From: Nisaea sp.
GTDB lineage: Bacteria > Pseudomonadota > Alphaproteobacteria > Thalassobaculales > Thalassobaculaceae
DNA length: 64,000 nucleotides
Reading direction: 5' to 3'
Assembly: GCF_017640745.1 (NCBI RefSeq)
Contig: NZ_JAEPQA010000011.1
Location: 62,001-126,000 of the forward strand
Below the pieces are notes generated by a model that was given only the letters and a program-made list of their open reading frames with translations, had not been told where the DNA came from and did not search any database. Position 1 is the first letter of the stretch. Each line of letters begins with the position of its first letter. The position numbers were made by a program, and so were the translations under genes. Of the stretch, positions 8,654 to 18,629 are shown in pieces.

Positions 8654-9675
8654 CCAGCTTCGGCGAGCCTGTAGTGCGATGAGCGGCGGAGAAATCCTTT
8701 CTCGACAAATCGCCAGGAGAGAAACGCCATCGTCAGGGTAACGAGCACCGAAACCGCGAGGCCGAGAGATGGACTTGTCCTGAAAAGGCCCAGATGCGTT
8801 ACCAGCTGCAGGGTCGGGAAATGGAACAGATAGACACCGTAGGAGAGGTCGCCGAGGCGGCCAACTCCGAGCGAGAGACCCGGCACCTGCGAGAGGCCGA
8901 TGACGAAGAGCGGGTAGGCTAGCATGTTCAGCATGCCTGAGGCCGGCGCCGGAACGCTCAGCAGGAGGTAGATGGCACTGATAGCGAGTGCCGCGAACAG
9001 GGTTCTCCGCCCGACATCGGCGACGGCAAGAAAGCTGCCAATTGCGAAATATGGCAGCTGCCCCGGAAACTGCCGGGCGATCGCGGCGCCCGCCGGGTGG
9101 TCGAAGCCGTAAGTGAAATAGCCGTACCAAGCGACACCGAGAGCCAGCGCCGCCAGCAGCCCACCTAAATGTCCTATCCGCCGGTAGAGCAGGAACAGGA
9201 CCGGCAGCACGCAATAGAGCATGAGCTCGATCTTGATCGTCCAGAGTGCCCCGTTCACCGCCATGACGGGGTTGCCCGCGAACACCCCCGGAAGCGTCGG
9301 CTGGAGGAAATTCAGGAAGGCCAGATTCGCGCCGAGATAACGGTAGGTCGCGAGGTCGGTCAGGAAGGCCGCAACCCCGAGATCGCTCGCGAAGAGCCCG
9401 ACGAGGAAACAATAGAGAATGGCGAGCGCATAGGCCGGAACGATCCGGCGCAGGCGCTTCTCGAAATATTCAAAGGTAGTCCGGCTGGAGAGAAAGCTCC
9501 GGGAGACCAGGTAGCCGCTGATCGCGAAGAATCCCTTCACGGCGAAATCGGCGTCGAACCAGTCCGCCATCCACGCCAGATCCGCAGCGCTGGAGAGCTC
9601 ATGCGCATGCGCGAAGAGGACGATGCATGCCAGCGCCAGCCGGATCTCGTCGAAACAGTTCCGCTCCGTGGGCAT
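8650..9675 (-). CDS. Membrane acyltransferase of the OafA/YrhL (acyltransferase 3) family
   Basis: A 341-residue integral membrane protein with about ten hydrophobic segments. The family signature is at the N-terminus: RLALACIVLFAHA with the catalytic-type His, followed by FFAISGYLVSRSF. Such enzymes O-acetylate surface polysaccharide or peptidoglycan sugars using a cytoplasmic acyl donor. The start at 9675 is an ATG with AGGGG 5 bases upstream; a TTG at 9690 is less likely. It is a single gene convergent with the AraC regulator. Its target is unknown; the glycan cluster further right is about 17 kb away. Confidence 0.85.
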   Translation of the reverse strand: MPTERNCFDEIRLALACIVLFAHAHELSSAADLAWMADWFDADFAVKGFFAISGYLVSRSFLSSRTTFEYFEKRLRRIVPAYALAILYCFLVGLFASDLGVAAFLTDLATYRYLGANLAFLNFLQPTLPGVFAGNPVMAVNGALWTIKIELMLYCVLPVLFLLYRRIGHLGGLLAALALGVAWYGYFTYGFDHPAGAAIARQFPGQLPYFAIGSFLAVADVGRRTLFAALAISAIYLLLSVPAPASGMLNMLAYPLFVIGLSQVPGLSLGVGRLGDLSYGVYLFHFPTLQLVTHLGLFRTSPSLGLAVSVLVTLTMAFLSWRFVEKGFLRRSSHYRLAEAG

Positions 9676-10068
9676 ACGGCCCCTACGCAATGGAGACGGA
9701 GAGCGAAACGATCGTGACGGTCATGTCACTCAACCGCAACCCGAGAACAAGCAATTGATTTCAAATATGCTTTTTTCACTTCCAAACTTCTTTCCGGTTT
9801 TCTACACCATTTCGCACGCGCATCGCAGCCAACACATCGCTTCATTGTCTACAAATTGGCAATCCAGCAATGCAAAATCCACCAATCATGAAATACTTAC
9901 CGCACGCAAAGAGACTCTCTATCGAATAGAATAAAATATTTTGATCTACAAATGCACATTCCAAACACCCTCAAAATCAAATTACAATCCAATCACCATC
10001 AAATAAATCCAACATCAACAAGAATGTGAATTACTCAAATATCAGAAAATAAAAATAATAAATTATAA
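9676..10068. other. AT-rich gene-free stretch
   Basis: From about 9740 base composition drops sharply to AT-rich and stays so to about 10560. No ORF with recognisable coding character, tRNA or repeat is seen between the acyltransferase start and the acetyltransferase stop. With the AT-rich acetyltransferase gene it probably forms one small acquired island. Confidence 0.6.
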
Positions 10069-10500
10069 TTATTTTATAATCCTCTGCATAACCAAACCGC
10101 TTATTTCATAATTACATTTTCTATAAAACTCCACATTATGCTCCTGGCATTGAAGAGCGACTTTGTGGCAGCCATTCGCTTTCGCAATGTCAAACAACGC
10201 ACCCAATATAGTCTTACCTATGCCTTTCTTTCGATAACCCGGATGCGAAACGATATCTTCAACATGCCCCATCGTCCCGCCTCTAATTTTTGTTTCAAAC
10301 ACAACGGAACCATATCCCACAATCTTTTCACCAATAGTTGCGACTATTGAATAAACATGGGTCTGCTGGCACAATTTTTCCCATATGTGAGGGTAATCAC
10401 TTTCTGACGGCTTGAATTCTGACATCGACTGCAAAAGCTCAATCACATCAGCCATATCGGCTTGCTCAAGCTTTCTTATCGAAATGCTTTCTTCACCCAT
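10069..10500 (-). CDS. GNAT N-acetyltransferase, GNA1-like, AT-rich
   Basis: A 143-residue acetyl-CoA-dependent N-acetyltransferase. The acetyl-CoA loop is YRKKGIGKTI at about 93-102. The segments GGTMGHVEDIVSHP, CHKVALQCQEHNVEFYRKCNYEISG and the short length follow the pattern of eukaryotic glucosamine-6-phosphate N-acetyltransferase (GNA1), which is rare in bacteria. Codon use and base composition are much more AT-rich than neighbouring genes, suggesting transfer. It stands alone downstream of guaA with a terminator between. The substrate (an amino sugar phosphate or another amine) is unproven. Confidence 0.75.
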   Translation of the reverse strand: MGEESISIRKLEQADMADVIELLQSMSEFKPSESDYPHIWEKLCQQTHVYSIVATIGEKIVGYGSVVFETKIRGGTMGHVEDIVSHPGYRKKGIGKTILGALFDIAKANGCHKVALQCQEHNVEFYRKCNYEISGLVMQRIIK

Positions 10501-10580
10501 AATTCAATCCATCTATATTCAGACAATAGTCTCTGAGGCTTCTAACTCTCCAACATTGCAGATAAGAAGCAAGTTGCGGC

Positions 10581-10600
10581 AAAAAAAACGGGCCGGCCCG
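10581..10600 (-). terminator. Rho-independent terminator of guaA
   Basis: On the minus strand the palindrome CGGGCCGGCCCG (10600-10589), folding with a CCGG loop, is followed by eight T's (10588-10581). It lies about 50 bases after the guaA stop. A wider arm pair, AGTTGCGG (10572-10579) and CCGCAACT (10598-10605), extends it and could act in the other direction toward the T-run at 10613-10619. Confidence 0.7.
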
Positions 10601-10653
10601 CAACTACTTTCTGTTTTTTATTTCTTGTACATCAAACACTTGAGAGCAATGAA

Positions 10654-12204
10654 TTATTCCCACTCGATGGTTCCCGGGGGCTTCGAGGTGATGTCGTAGG
10701 TCACCCGGTTGATACCCTTGCACTCGTTGATGATCCGGGTGGAGACCCGGCTCAGGAACTCGTGGTCGAAGTGGTAATAGTCCGCCGTCATGCCGTCGGT
10801 CGAGGTGACGGCGCGGAGCGCGCAGGCATAGTCGTAGGTCCGGTGGTCGCCCATCACGCCGACGGTGCGCACCGGCAGCAGGACCGCGAAGGCCTGCCAG
10901 ATCGCGTCGTAGAGGCCCGCATTGCGGATCTCTTCCAGATAGATCGCGTCCGCCTTGCGCAGGATGTCGAGCTTCTCGCGGGTGATGTCGCTGCCGGGAA
11001 TGCGGATCGCGAGGCCGGGGCCCGGGAACGGGTGACGACCGACGAGGCTTTCCGGCAGGCCGAGCTCGCGGCCGAGCTCGCGTACCTCATCCTTGAAGAG
11101 TTCGCGCAGCGGCTCGACCAGCTTCAGGTTCATCCGCTCCGGCAGGCCGCCGACATTGTGGTGGCTCTTGATCGTGACGCTCGGGCCGCCGGTGAAGGAG
11201 ACGCTCTCGATCACGTCCGGATAGAGCGTGCCCTGGGCAAGGAACTGGGCGCCCTCGATCTTGTTCGCCTCTTCCTGGAAGACGTCGATGAAGAGCCTGC
11301 CGATGGTCTTGCGCTTCACCTCGGGGTCGGTCTGTCCGGCGAGTTCGCCGAGGAAGAGATCGCTCGCGTCCTTGTGGATCAGCGGAATGTTGTAATGGTC
11401 GCCGAAGAGCCGCACGACTTCTTCGGCCTCGCCCTGCCGCAGGAGGCCGTGATCGACGAAGACGCAGGTCAGCTGGTCGCCGATCGCCTCATGGATCAGC
11501 ACCGCCGCGACGGAACTGTCGACACCGCCGGAGAGACCGCAGATCACCTTGCCGTCGCCGACCTGCTCGCGGATCTGCCGGATCGCCTGTTCCTTGAACG
11601 CCTCCATGGTCCAGTCGCCGGCGCAGCCCGCGACCTTGTGGACGAAGTTGGAAAGCAGCGCGGCGCCGTGCGGCGTGTGCACCACTTCGGGATGGAACAT
11701 GGTGGCATAATAGCGGCGCTTGTCGTCGGCGATCACGGCGAAGGGCGCACCCTCGCTGGAGGCGACGACCCGGAAGCCGTCCGGCAGCTCGATCACCCGG
11801 TCGCCGTGGCTCATCCAGACCTGCTCGCTGGCGCCGACCTCCCAGACCCCGTCGAAGAGGATGCAATTGTCGGTCACGTTGACGAAGGCGCGGCCGAATT
11901 CGCGATGGTCAGAGGTCTCCACCCGGCCACCCAGCTGATGGCAGAGGGTCTGCTGACCGTAGCAGATGCCGAGGATCGGAAGCCCGCTCTCAAACACAAG
12001 TTCCGGTGCCCGCGGCGTCGCCTCGCCGATCACCGAGGCGGGGCCGCCGGAAAGGATGAAGGCCTTTGCCCCGAACTCCCTGATCTTCTCGACCGGCGTG
12101 TTGAAGGGCATGATTTCGCAATAGACACCGGCTTCACGCACGCGGCGCGCGATCAGCTGGGTCACCTGACTGCCGAAATCGAGAATGAGAATACGATCGG
12201 TCAT
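10654..12204 (-). CDS. guaA: GMP synthase (glutamine-hydrolysing)
   Basis: A 516-residue cytosolic enzyme converting XMP to GMP with ATP and glutamine. The N-terminal glutaminase domain (about 1-195) has the nucleophile Cys in GICYGQQ and the His/Glu pair in FHPEV. The ATP-pyrophosphatase domain has the P-loop SGGVDSS at about 225, and the C-terminal dimerisation domain ends with the family-typical PPGTIEWE. It is full length. It lies in the same neighbourhood and strand as guaB, with an RNA methylase between, plus two small genes. The 296 bases upstream (12205-12500) contain no gene I can support. Confidence 0.98.
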   Translation of the reverse strand: MTDRILILDFGSQVTQLIARRVREAGVYCEIMPFNTPVEKIREFGAKAFILSGGPASVIGEATPRAPELVFESGLPILGICYGQQTLCHQLGGRVETSDHREFGRAFVNVTDNCILFDGVWEVGASEQVWMSHGDRVIELPDGFRVVASSEGAPFAVIADDKRRYYATMFHPEVVHTPHGAALLSNFVHKVAGCAGDWTMEAFKEQAIRQIREQVGDGKVICGLSGGVDSSVAAVLIHEAIGDQLTCVFVDHGLLRQGEAEEVVRLFGDHYNIPLIHKDASDLFLGELAGQTDPEVKRKTIGRLFIDVFQEEANKIEGAQFLAQGTLYPDVIESVSFTGGPSVTIKSHHNVGGLPERMNLKLVEPLRELFKDEVRELGRELGLPESLVGRHPFPGPGLAIRIPGSDITREKLDILRKADAIYLEEIRNAGLYDAIWQAFAVLLPVRTVGVMGDHRTYDYACALRAVTSTDGMTADYYHFDHEFLSRVSTRIINECKGINRVTYDITSKPPGTIEWE

Positions 12205-12500
12205 CGGGCACCATTTGGCTCGGCGGGAGAGAAGCGCAGGAAACTACCCGATGCGCTGCACTGCGGCAAGGCTGGTGACCGCGTACATTACGGAGGCGTC
12301 GCTCCCCCGGAGAAATGTGTCCCCTTCGGCGGACCCTGGCGCTCCGAATCGCTCGCATGACCGCGAGAACCGCGGAGCAAAAAATGGTTGTCGAAATGCT
12401 CTGTTTACCCGCAAGTAGAGAAAGTCATTTGGGTATTTGGACGACATGGTTTCTTGCCCCCCGAACACGTCGGACGGCGGAACGAGACTCAGGAAAAGAC

Positions 12501-13124
12501 ATGCTGCAAAAAGCTGCACCCGAATTTACGACCGACTGGTTCCAAATCTCCAGATCGGTCTGGGAATCTCTCATCCCCCGAAGAAAACCGGCAAGAATTC
12601 TTGAGATCGGCTCTTATGAAGGGGCAAGCGCCTGTTTCGTCGTCCAGAAACTCGCGAACGAACAGCAGATCGAGATCCATTGCATCGACACCTGGGAAGG
12701 CAGTGTCGAAACGAAAGAGCGCGACATGGGCGCCGTCGAGCGCCGTTTCGATATGAATATGGCGATCGTGACCGAAGCCGCCACTCATGAGGTGAAGCTG
12801 ACGAAACACAAGGGCAGATCGGATCTCGTCCTCTCCCGCCTTCTGGCGGAGGGCTATGCCGGCTATTTCGACCTGGTCTATGTCGACGGCTCGCACCAGG
12901 CTCCGGACGTGCTGTGCGACGCGGTGCTCGGTTTCCGGCTTTGCCGGACCGGCGGCGTCATGGTCTTCGACGACTATCTGTGGCGGGACCCGTCCGACCC
13001 TGCGAAAAACGTCATGCGGACGCCAAAGCCGGCCATCGATGCCTTCACGAACATCTACAGCGACAAGATCAGGTTCTTCTCCGCCGCGCTCTATCAGGTC
13101 TATCTGGAAAAACTCTCGGACTGA
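12501..13124 (+). CDS. Class I SAM-dependent methyltransferase (Methyltransf_24 type)
   Basis: A 207-residue protein with the SAM-binding motif I ILEIGSYEGAS at about 33-43, an acidic motif II region (HCIDTW), and the FDLVYVDGSHQAPDVLCD and GGVMVFDDYLWRD segments. These are typical of the Methyltransf_24 group that acts on sugars or small acceptors. The start at 12501 has AGGA 9 bases upstream; the open frame upstream of it shows no family similarity. It is a single plus-strand gene between guaA and an acetyltransferase. Acceptor unknown. Confidence 0.78.
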   Translation: MLQKAAPEFTTDWFQISRSVWESLIPRRKPARILEIGSYEGASACFVVQKLANEQQIEIHCIDTWEGSVETKERDMGAVERRFDMNMAIVTEAATHEVKLTKHKGRSDLVLSRLLAEGYAGYFDLVYVDGSHQAPDVLCDAVLGFRLCRTGGVMVFDDYLWRDPSDPAKNVMRTPKPAIDAFTNIYSDKIRFFSAALYQVYLEKLSD

Positions 13125-13137
13125 GCAGCAATCGCGC

Positions 13138-13716
13138 TCACCCCACGGCGCCGGCCAGCCGGTCCTGCAAGGCCCGGATATCGGGCCACCGGTAGACCGT
13201 CTCTTCCGCCGTCACACCCATGACGGTGCATTCCATCGGCAGGTCCGCCGATCCGTCGAGCTTCTCATAGAAAGCGACGCCCGACCGGTTGGCGCTCAGG
13301 ACGGTGAGGAGGAGCGAGCCGAAACCCTCCCCGGCGAGGCTGTCCACGACACGTCCCATCATTGCCGTTCCAACGCCGAGCCCCTGAAAGCTCGGATCGA
13401 CGTAGAGCACGTAGATTTCGGCGATCTCTCCGACCTCGTTTCCCGCCGCCTTTATGTCCTGACGCCGCGGGCCGCCCTGGCAGAAGCCGACGATACGGCC
13501 CTGCCATTCGGCGATCTGGAAAAAGCCCGGCACACTGTTCTTGGCGATCGCGTTCGACCATTGCGCGGCGGAACGGACAGCGCGCATCTCCAGCAGAACA
13601 CGGTCAGGGAGAATACCGACATACGCGTCCTGCCACGTCTCGACCTGCACCTTGCCGACCGCCGAAGCGTCCTTCGCCTCGGCGGGGCGGATCTTGATAT
13701 CTCGCGGATCCGGCAT
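13138..13716 (-). CDS. GNAT-family N-acetyltransferase
   Basis: A 192-residue acetyl-CoA-dependent acetyltransferase. The start region IRPAEAKDASAVGKVQVETWQDAYVGILPD and the acetyl-CoA binding segment VDPSFQGLGVGTAMM at about 107-121 are typical of the RimI-like branch with the W-x2-Y-x-G-(I/L)-P motif. The GVAFYEKLDG motif follows. It is convergent with the methyltransferase at 12501 (13-base gap) and upstream of the RNA methylase. Substrate unknown. Confidence 0.82.
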   Translation of the reverse strand: MPDPRDIKIRPAEAKDASAVGKVQVETWQDAYVGILPDRVLLEMRAVRSAAQWSNAIAKNSVPGFFQIAEWQGRIVGFCQGGPRRQDIKAAGNEVGEIAEIYVLYVDPSFQGLGVGTAMMGRVVDSLAGEGFGSLLLTVLSANRSGVAFYEKLDGSADLPMECTVMGVTAEETVYRWPDIRALQDRLAGAVG

Positions 13717-13792
13717 GGCTTTCCCTTCGGAGTTCTAAACTCCTCCGGGAATCATAGTGAAGACCGCTGCGGGTTCAATGCCGAATAAGCAC

Positions 13793-15130
13793 TCAGCTTT
13801 CGGCCGACCGCTCAAGGATCTGGACGAAAAAACCATCCGTGTTGTGGCGATGGGGCGTGAGCCGCAGGTGCGTGCCCTCCACCGGGCAGGCGCCGCCGCC
13901 AAGAGCGACGACGGTCTCGTTCCACACCGTGGCGATGTCGAGGCTGCGGAACTCGTCGCCGCGCTCCACCAGGAAGGCGTCGACGATCGCCTCGTTCTCT
14001 TCCGGCAGCAGCGAGCAGGTGACGTAGGCGAGCCGGCCTCCCGGCTTCACCAACCGCGCGCCGCGCTGCAGGATGACCGCCTGCAGCTTCGTCAGCTCCG
14101 CCAGATCCTCTTCCGAGTAGCGCCAGCGCGCATCGGGATTGCGCCGCCAGGTTCCGGTGCCTGAGCAGGGAGCGTCGACCATGACCCGGTCGAACTTGCC
14201 GGCAAGACGCTTCACGCGCCGGTCGCTGCCTTCCGCCAGTTCGTGCCGCTCGACATTGTGCAGACCCGCACGGCGGGTGCGGACGCCGCAACGCTCGAGC
14301 CGGCCTTTGGAGGTATCGAGCGCGAGTACGCGGCCCTTGTTCTCCATCAGACCTGCCATGACCAGCGTCTTGCCGCCGGCCCCGGCGCAATAGTCCGCGA
14401 TCTGCATGCCCGGCGCGGCACCGAGCAGAAGGGCGGCGATCTGCGCCCCCTCGTCCTGCACTTCGATCAGCCCCTCCTTGAACAGCTTCAGCCCGTCGAT
14501 CGGCTTGCGGTCCGCTGAGCGGAGGCCGAAGGGCGAATACGGGGTCGGCTCAGTGATCAGGTCCTGCTTGGCAAGCGCCTCGCGAACAGAGTTCCGGTCG
14601 GCCTTGTGCAACGGATTGATGCGGAGATCGAAAGGCGCTTCCGTGCCCATCGCCGTCAGCGCGTCCGCCCGCTCGTCGCCGAGAACCGGTTCGAGGCGGC
14701 GATAGACCCATTCCGGGGTTTCCAGACGCACGGATGCCGGCATCGCCTCGTCGCCGTCGAGCGTCTTGTCCCTCAACGCGGAGAAAGCCCGGTTCTCGAT
14801 TTCGCCGAGAACGGCCGGAGAATGCTTTTCGCCGGAGAATAGTTCCTGCACCGCCTTGCCGGTCAACTCGTCCGTCAGCACCAGGTCTGCCATGACCCGA
14901 AGCCGGGCCGTCGGCCGTTCCACGACACCGGTGCGCTCGAGATGCCAGTCAATCCGGGCCCGGCGGCGCAGAATGCCGTAGACACGGTCGCGGATCGCAT
15001 GGCGGTCCTTCGAACCGGCATAGCGGCGCTGACGGAAATAGCCTTCGAGCACCCGGTCGACCGGGCGCGGATCCGCTTCGGCTTCTTCGAGAATCTCGAT
15101 CGCGGCGAGAAGGCGGGCCGCAGGGATCAT
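13793..15130 (-). CDS. RsmB/NOP-family RNA (cytosine-C5) methyltransferase
   Basis: A 445-residue SAM-dependent RNA m5C methylase. An N-terminal NusB-like RNA-binding region covers about 1-140. The catalytic domain has motif I ADYCAGAGGKT, motif IV DAPCSGTGTWRRNPD and motif VI TCSLLPEEN, with both catalytic cysteines present. Length fits the alphaproteobacterial RsmB paralogue commonly found beside guaB. The exact target (16S C967 or another site) cannot be read from sequence. It follows guaB by 48 bases containing a strong hairpin, so partial read-through from guaB is likely. Confidence 0.88.
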   Translation of the reverse strand: MIPAARLLAAIEILEEAEADPRPVDRVLEGYFRQRRYAGSKDRHAIRDRVYGILRRRARIDWHLERTGVVERPTARLRVMADLVLTDELTGKAVQELFSGEKHSPAVLGEIENRAFSALRDKTLDGDEAMPASVRLETPEWVYRRLEPVLGDERADALTAMGTEAPFDLRINPLHKADRNSVREALAKQDLITEPTPYSPFGLRSADRKPIDGLKLFKEGLIEVQDEGAQIAALLLGAAPGMQIADYCAGAGGKTLVMAGLMENKGRVLALDTSKGRLERCGVRTRRAGLHNVERHELAEGSDRRVKRLAGKFDRVMVDAPCSGTGTWRRNPDARWRYSEEDLAELTKLQAVILQRGARLVKPGGRLAYVTCSLLPEENEAIVDAFLVERGDEFRSLDIATVWNETVVALGGGACPVEGTHLRLTPHRHNTDGFFVQILERSAES

Positions 15131-15153
15131 GGACAGTGCTTTCCAAAGTTCCC

Positions 15154-15172
15154 GGGGCGCCGATGGCGCCCC
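15154..15172 (-). terminator. Strong hairpin between guaB and the RNA methylase
   Basis: A perfect 8-bp stem, GGGGCGCC/GGCGCCCC, with a 3-base loop lies 7 bases beyond the guaB stop. No T-tract follows on the minus strand, so it may be an mRNA-stabilising or attenuating structure rather than a full terminator. Confidence 0.45.
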
Positions 15173-15178
15173 TGGAGG

Positions 15179-16669
<1,491 letters not shown>

Positions 16670-16761
16670 CTATAACACCGCCCCCCCAGACTGCCAAGTA
16701 CGAAGTGCCGAAGCATCCGTGAAGATTGTGCAAAGCTGCCATGCAGCCGCATTCGCCGATC

Positions 16762-17328
16762 CTATCCGGCGGCGGCGACCAGTCTTGCCGTCAGGGAATC
16801 GAGTCCGCGCTGTGCCGTCTCGTCCGCGAGGTTCCCGTCGGCAGCGAAGGCGCTGCCCGCTCCCGGCACCGTGACAAAGCCCTGCACCGGGATACAGCCG
16901 AGTTCACAGAGACAGTCGCGCAACCGCGGGATCACCCGGACTCCGCCGAGCCGTCCCGGAGAGGCGGCCATGATCGCAACATGCTTGGATTTCAGGACGT
17001 CTTCCGGACCGCCCTTGTCCGACTTGCGGGAAACCCAGCTGAACGTGTTCACCAGCAGCGGCGGCACGAAGCCGTTATATTCCGGCGTCGCAATCAGCAG
17101 TCCGTCATGGTCGGCGATCATCTGCTTTAGAGTGAGGATATTCTCGGGTACCCCGTGCGCGTCCTCGTCGTCTCCGTGATAGATCGGCGCCGGATAATCG
17201 TTGAGATCGATAAGCGTCGCCGAGCCGCCGGCCCGCCGCACGGCTTCCGCACCGGCAGCCGCCAGCCTCTTGTTCAGGGAGTTTTCGCGCGCACTGCCCG
17301 CGAAAACTAGGATCTTCGCATTGCTCAT
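16762..17328 (-). CDS. NADPH-dependent FMN reductase family protein
   Basis: A 188-residue flavodoxin-like protein that would reduce FMN or quinones with NAD(P)H. The FMN-phosphate loop AGSARENSLNK is at about 10-20 and the family hallmark TPEYNGFVPPLL at about 80-91. It sits upstream of guaB on the same strand, separated by about 120 bases. Comparable proteins are often annotated as NADPH-dependent oxidoreductase; physiological role unknown. Confidence 0.85.
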   Translation of the reverse strand: MSNAKILVFAGSARENSLNKRLAAAGAEAVRRAGGSATLIDLNDYPAPIYHGDDEDAHGVPENILTLKQMIADHDGLLIATPEYNGFVPPLLVNTFSWVSRKSDKGGPEDVLKSKHVAIMAASPGRLGGVRVIPRLRDCLCELGCIPVQGFVTVPGAGSAFAADGNLADETAQRGLDSLTARLVAAAG

Positions 17329-17419
17329 GGAGGAGTCCTTGCCGGGTTTGAAGAAATGGAACCGGATGGATCGGCCGGATTGAGGAGTTAGAGATGTGGC
17401 GTTCAGGCCTCAAGGCAAC

Positions 17420-17833
17420 TCAGATATCCCGGGAAAGGTAGAAGCGGCTGTTGCCGCTCGGATAATCGAGTGTGCCGAAGACGGAGAATCCGAGCGCCTC
17501 ATAGAAGGCGCGGGCCTGGAAATCGTAGGTATCGAGCATGATCTTGCCGGCCTGCAGATCCCGCCCCTTCTCCACGACCGTTTCGACAAGGCGCCGCCCC
17601 CAACCGTTTCCGCGCAGGTCGTTGTCCAGCCAGATCGTCGACACCTCGACAATCCCGAGATTGACGCGCGCGCCCGCGCCGCCGCGCAGTTTGCCGTCCG
17701 CGTCACGGATCTCGACCGTGAAATAGCGGCTGTTCCAGTCGGAGCGCTCGCGGTTGAACGCGACCAGGCGCTGGTCAATTTCGTAGAGACCGTCTGTCTG
17801 ACCGTCGATGACGTTAAACGTCAGCTCCGTCAT
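17420..17833 (-). CDS. GNAT-family N-acetyltransferase
   Basis: A 137-residue acetyltransferase. The acetyl-CoA loop is LRGNGWGRRLVE at about 78-89, followed by DTYDFQARAFYEALGFSVFG, the C-terminal GNAT motif. The start at 17833 is chosen because it begins the conserved fold and has GGAG 7 bases upstream; it lies 20 bases inside the end of rlmE, so the two are translationally coupled. Longer in-frame starts lie deeper within rlmE. Substrate unknown. Confidence 0.78.
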   Translation of the reverse strand: MTELTFNVIDGQTDGLYEIDQRLVAFNRERSDWNSRYFTVEIRDADGKLRGGAGARVNLGIVEVSTIWLDNDLRGNGWGRRLVETVVEKGRDLQAGKIMLDTYDFQARAFYEALGFSVFGTLDYPSGNSRFYLSRDI

Positions 17834-18581
17834 CCCCGTTCTCCGTATCCCCGTCTTCCCCCTGCTCGTTCTCCGGCAGTCCCCTGAAGCCCGTGCACAC
17901 GACATAGGCTTCCGGCGATTCCGGCCGGCTCGCGGCGGGCTTGGCATGGCGCACGGTGCGAAACGCGAGTTTCATGCGCCGGAGCATTTCCTGCTCGCTG
18001 CCGCCCTTGAAGACCTTGGCGACGAAGGTTCCGCCCTCATCCAGCACTTCTATGGCAAATTCCAGCGCCGCCTCGCAGAGGGCCGCGGTCCGCAGATGAT
18101 CGGTCGGGGCGTGTCCGGTGGTCGACGCCGCCATGTCGCTCAGCACCACATCGACCGGCCCTTCCATTCGTTCGCGCAAGGCAGCCAGACCCTCGTCGGT
18201 CATGAAATCGCCCTGGAACAGGTCCGCCCCGGGAACCGGCTCCATCTCCAGAAGGTCGATCCCGACGACCGTACCTCTATCCTTGTCGGCCCCGACGGCC
18301 GCGACCGCGATCTGGGTCCAGCCTCCGGGCGCGGCACCGAGATCGACGACTTTCGCGCCGGGCTTCAGGAAATGGAACTTCTCGTCCAGCTGCAGCAGTT
18401 TGAAGGCCGCGCGGGAGCGGTAGCCGAGCTTTTGCGCCTCGGCCACATAAGGATCGTTGAGCTGACGCCGGAGCCAGCGTTGCGAAGAAGGTTTGTGCCG
18501 GCGCGCATTCTTGAGCTCGACACTGGTCATCCGGGACCCAGAGCCGCGCCCGCCGCGCCGTCCGCCGCGTTTGCTTGTCAT
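17814..18581 (-). CDS. rlmE: 23S rRNA 2'-O-ribose U2552 methyltransferase RlmE
   Basis: A 255-residue FtsJ-family SAM-dependent methylase acting on the ribosomal A-loop. The SAM motif DLGAAPGGWTQ is at about 82-92. The catalytic K-D-K-E tetrad can be traced through SRAAFKL, VLSDMAAS and FVAKVF. The N-terminus is strongly basic and longer than in E. coli, as in many alphaproteobacteria. It is followed by an overlapping acetyltransferase and preceded by ppx/gppA, a linkage seen in related bacteria. Confidence 0.93.
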   Translation of the reverse strand: MTSKRGGRRGGRGSGSRMTSVELKNARRHKPSSQRWLRRQLNDPYVAEAQKLGYRSRAAFKLLQLDEKFHFLKPGAKVVDLGAAPGGWTQIAVAAVGADKDRGTVVGIDLLEMEPVPGADLFQGDFMTDEGLAALRERMEGPVDVVLSDMAASTTGHAPTDHLRTAALCEAALEFAIEVLDEGGTFVAKVFKGGSEQEMLRRMKLAFRTVRHAKPAASRPESPEAYVVCTGFRGLPENEQGEDGDTENGDDGADV

Positions 18582-18629
18582 GGGCGCCTAAGTGCGCCGG
18601 AAGCGGCAGGCTCGTCAAGCGGCGGGGCG

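Noticed and set aside
10762-12360. A 532-codon plus-strand open frame
   Set aside because: Complement of guaA; no independent similarity.
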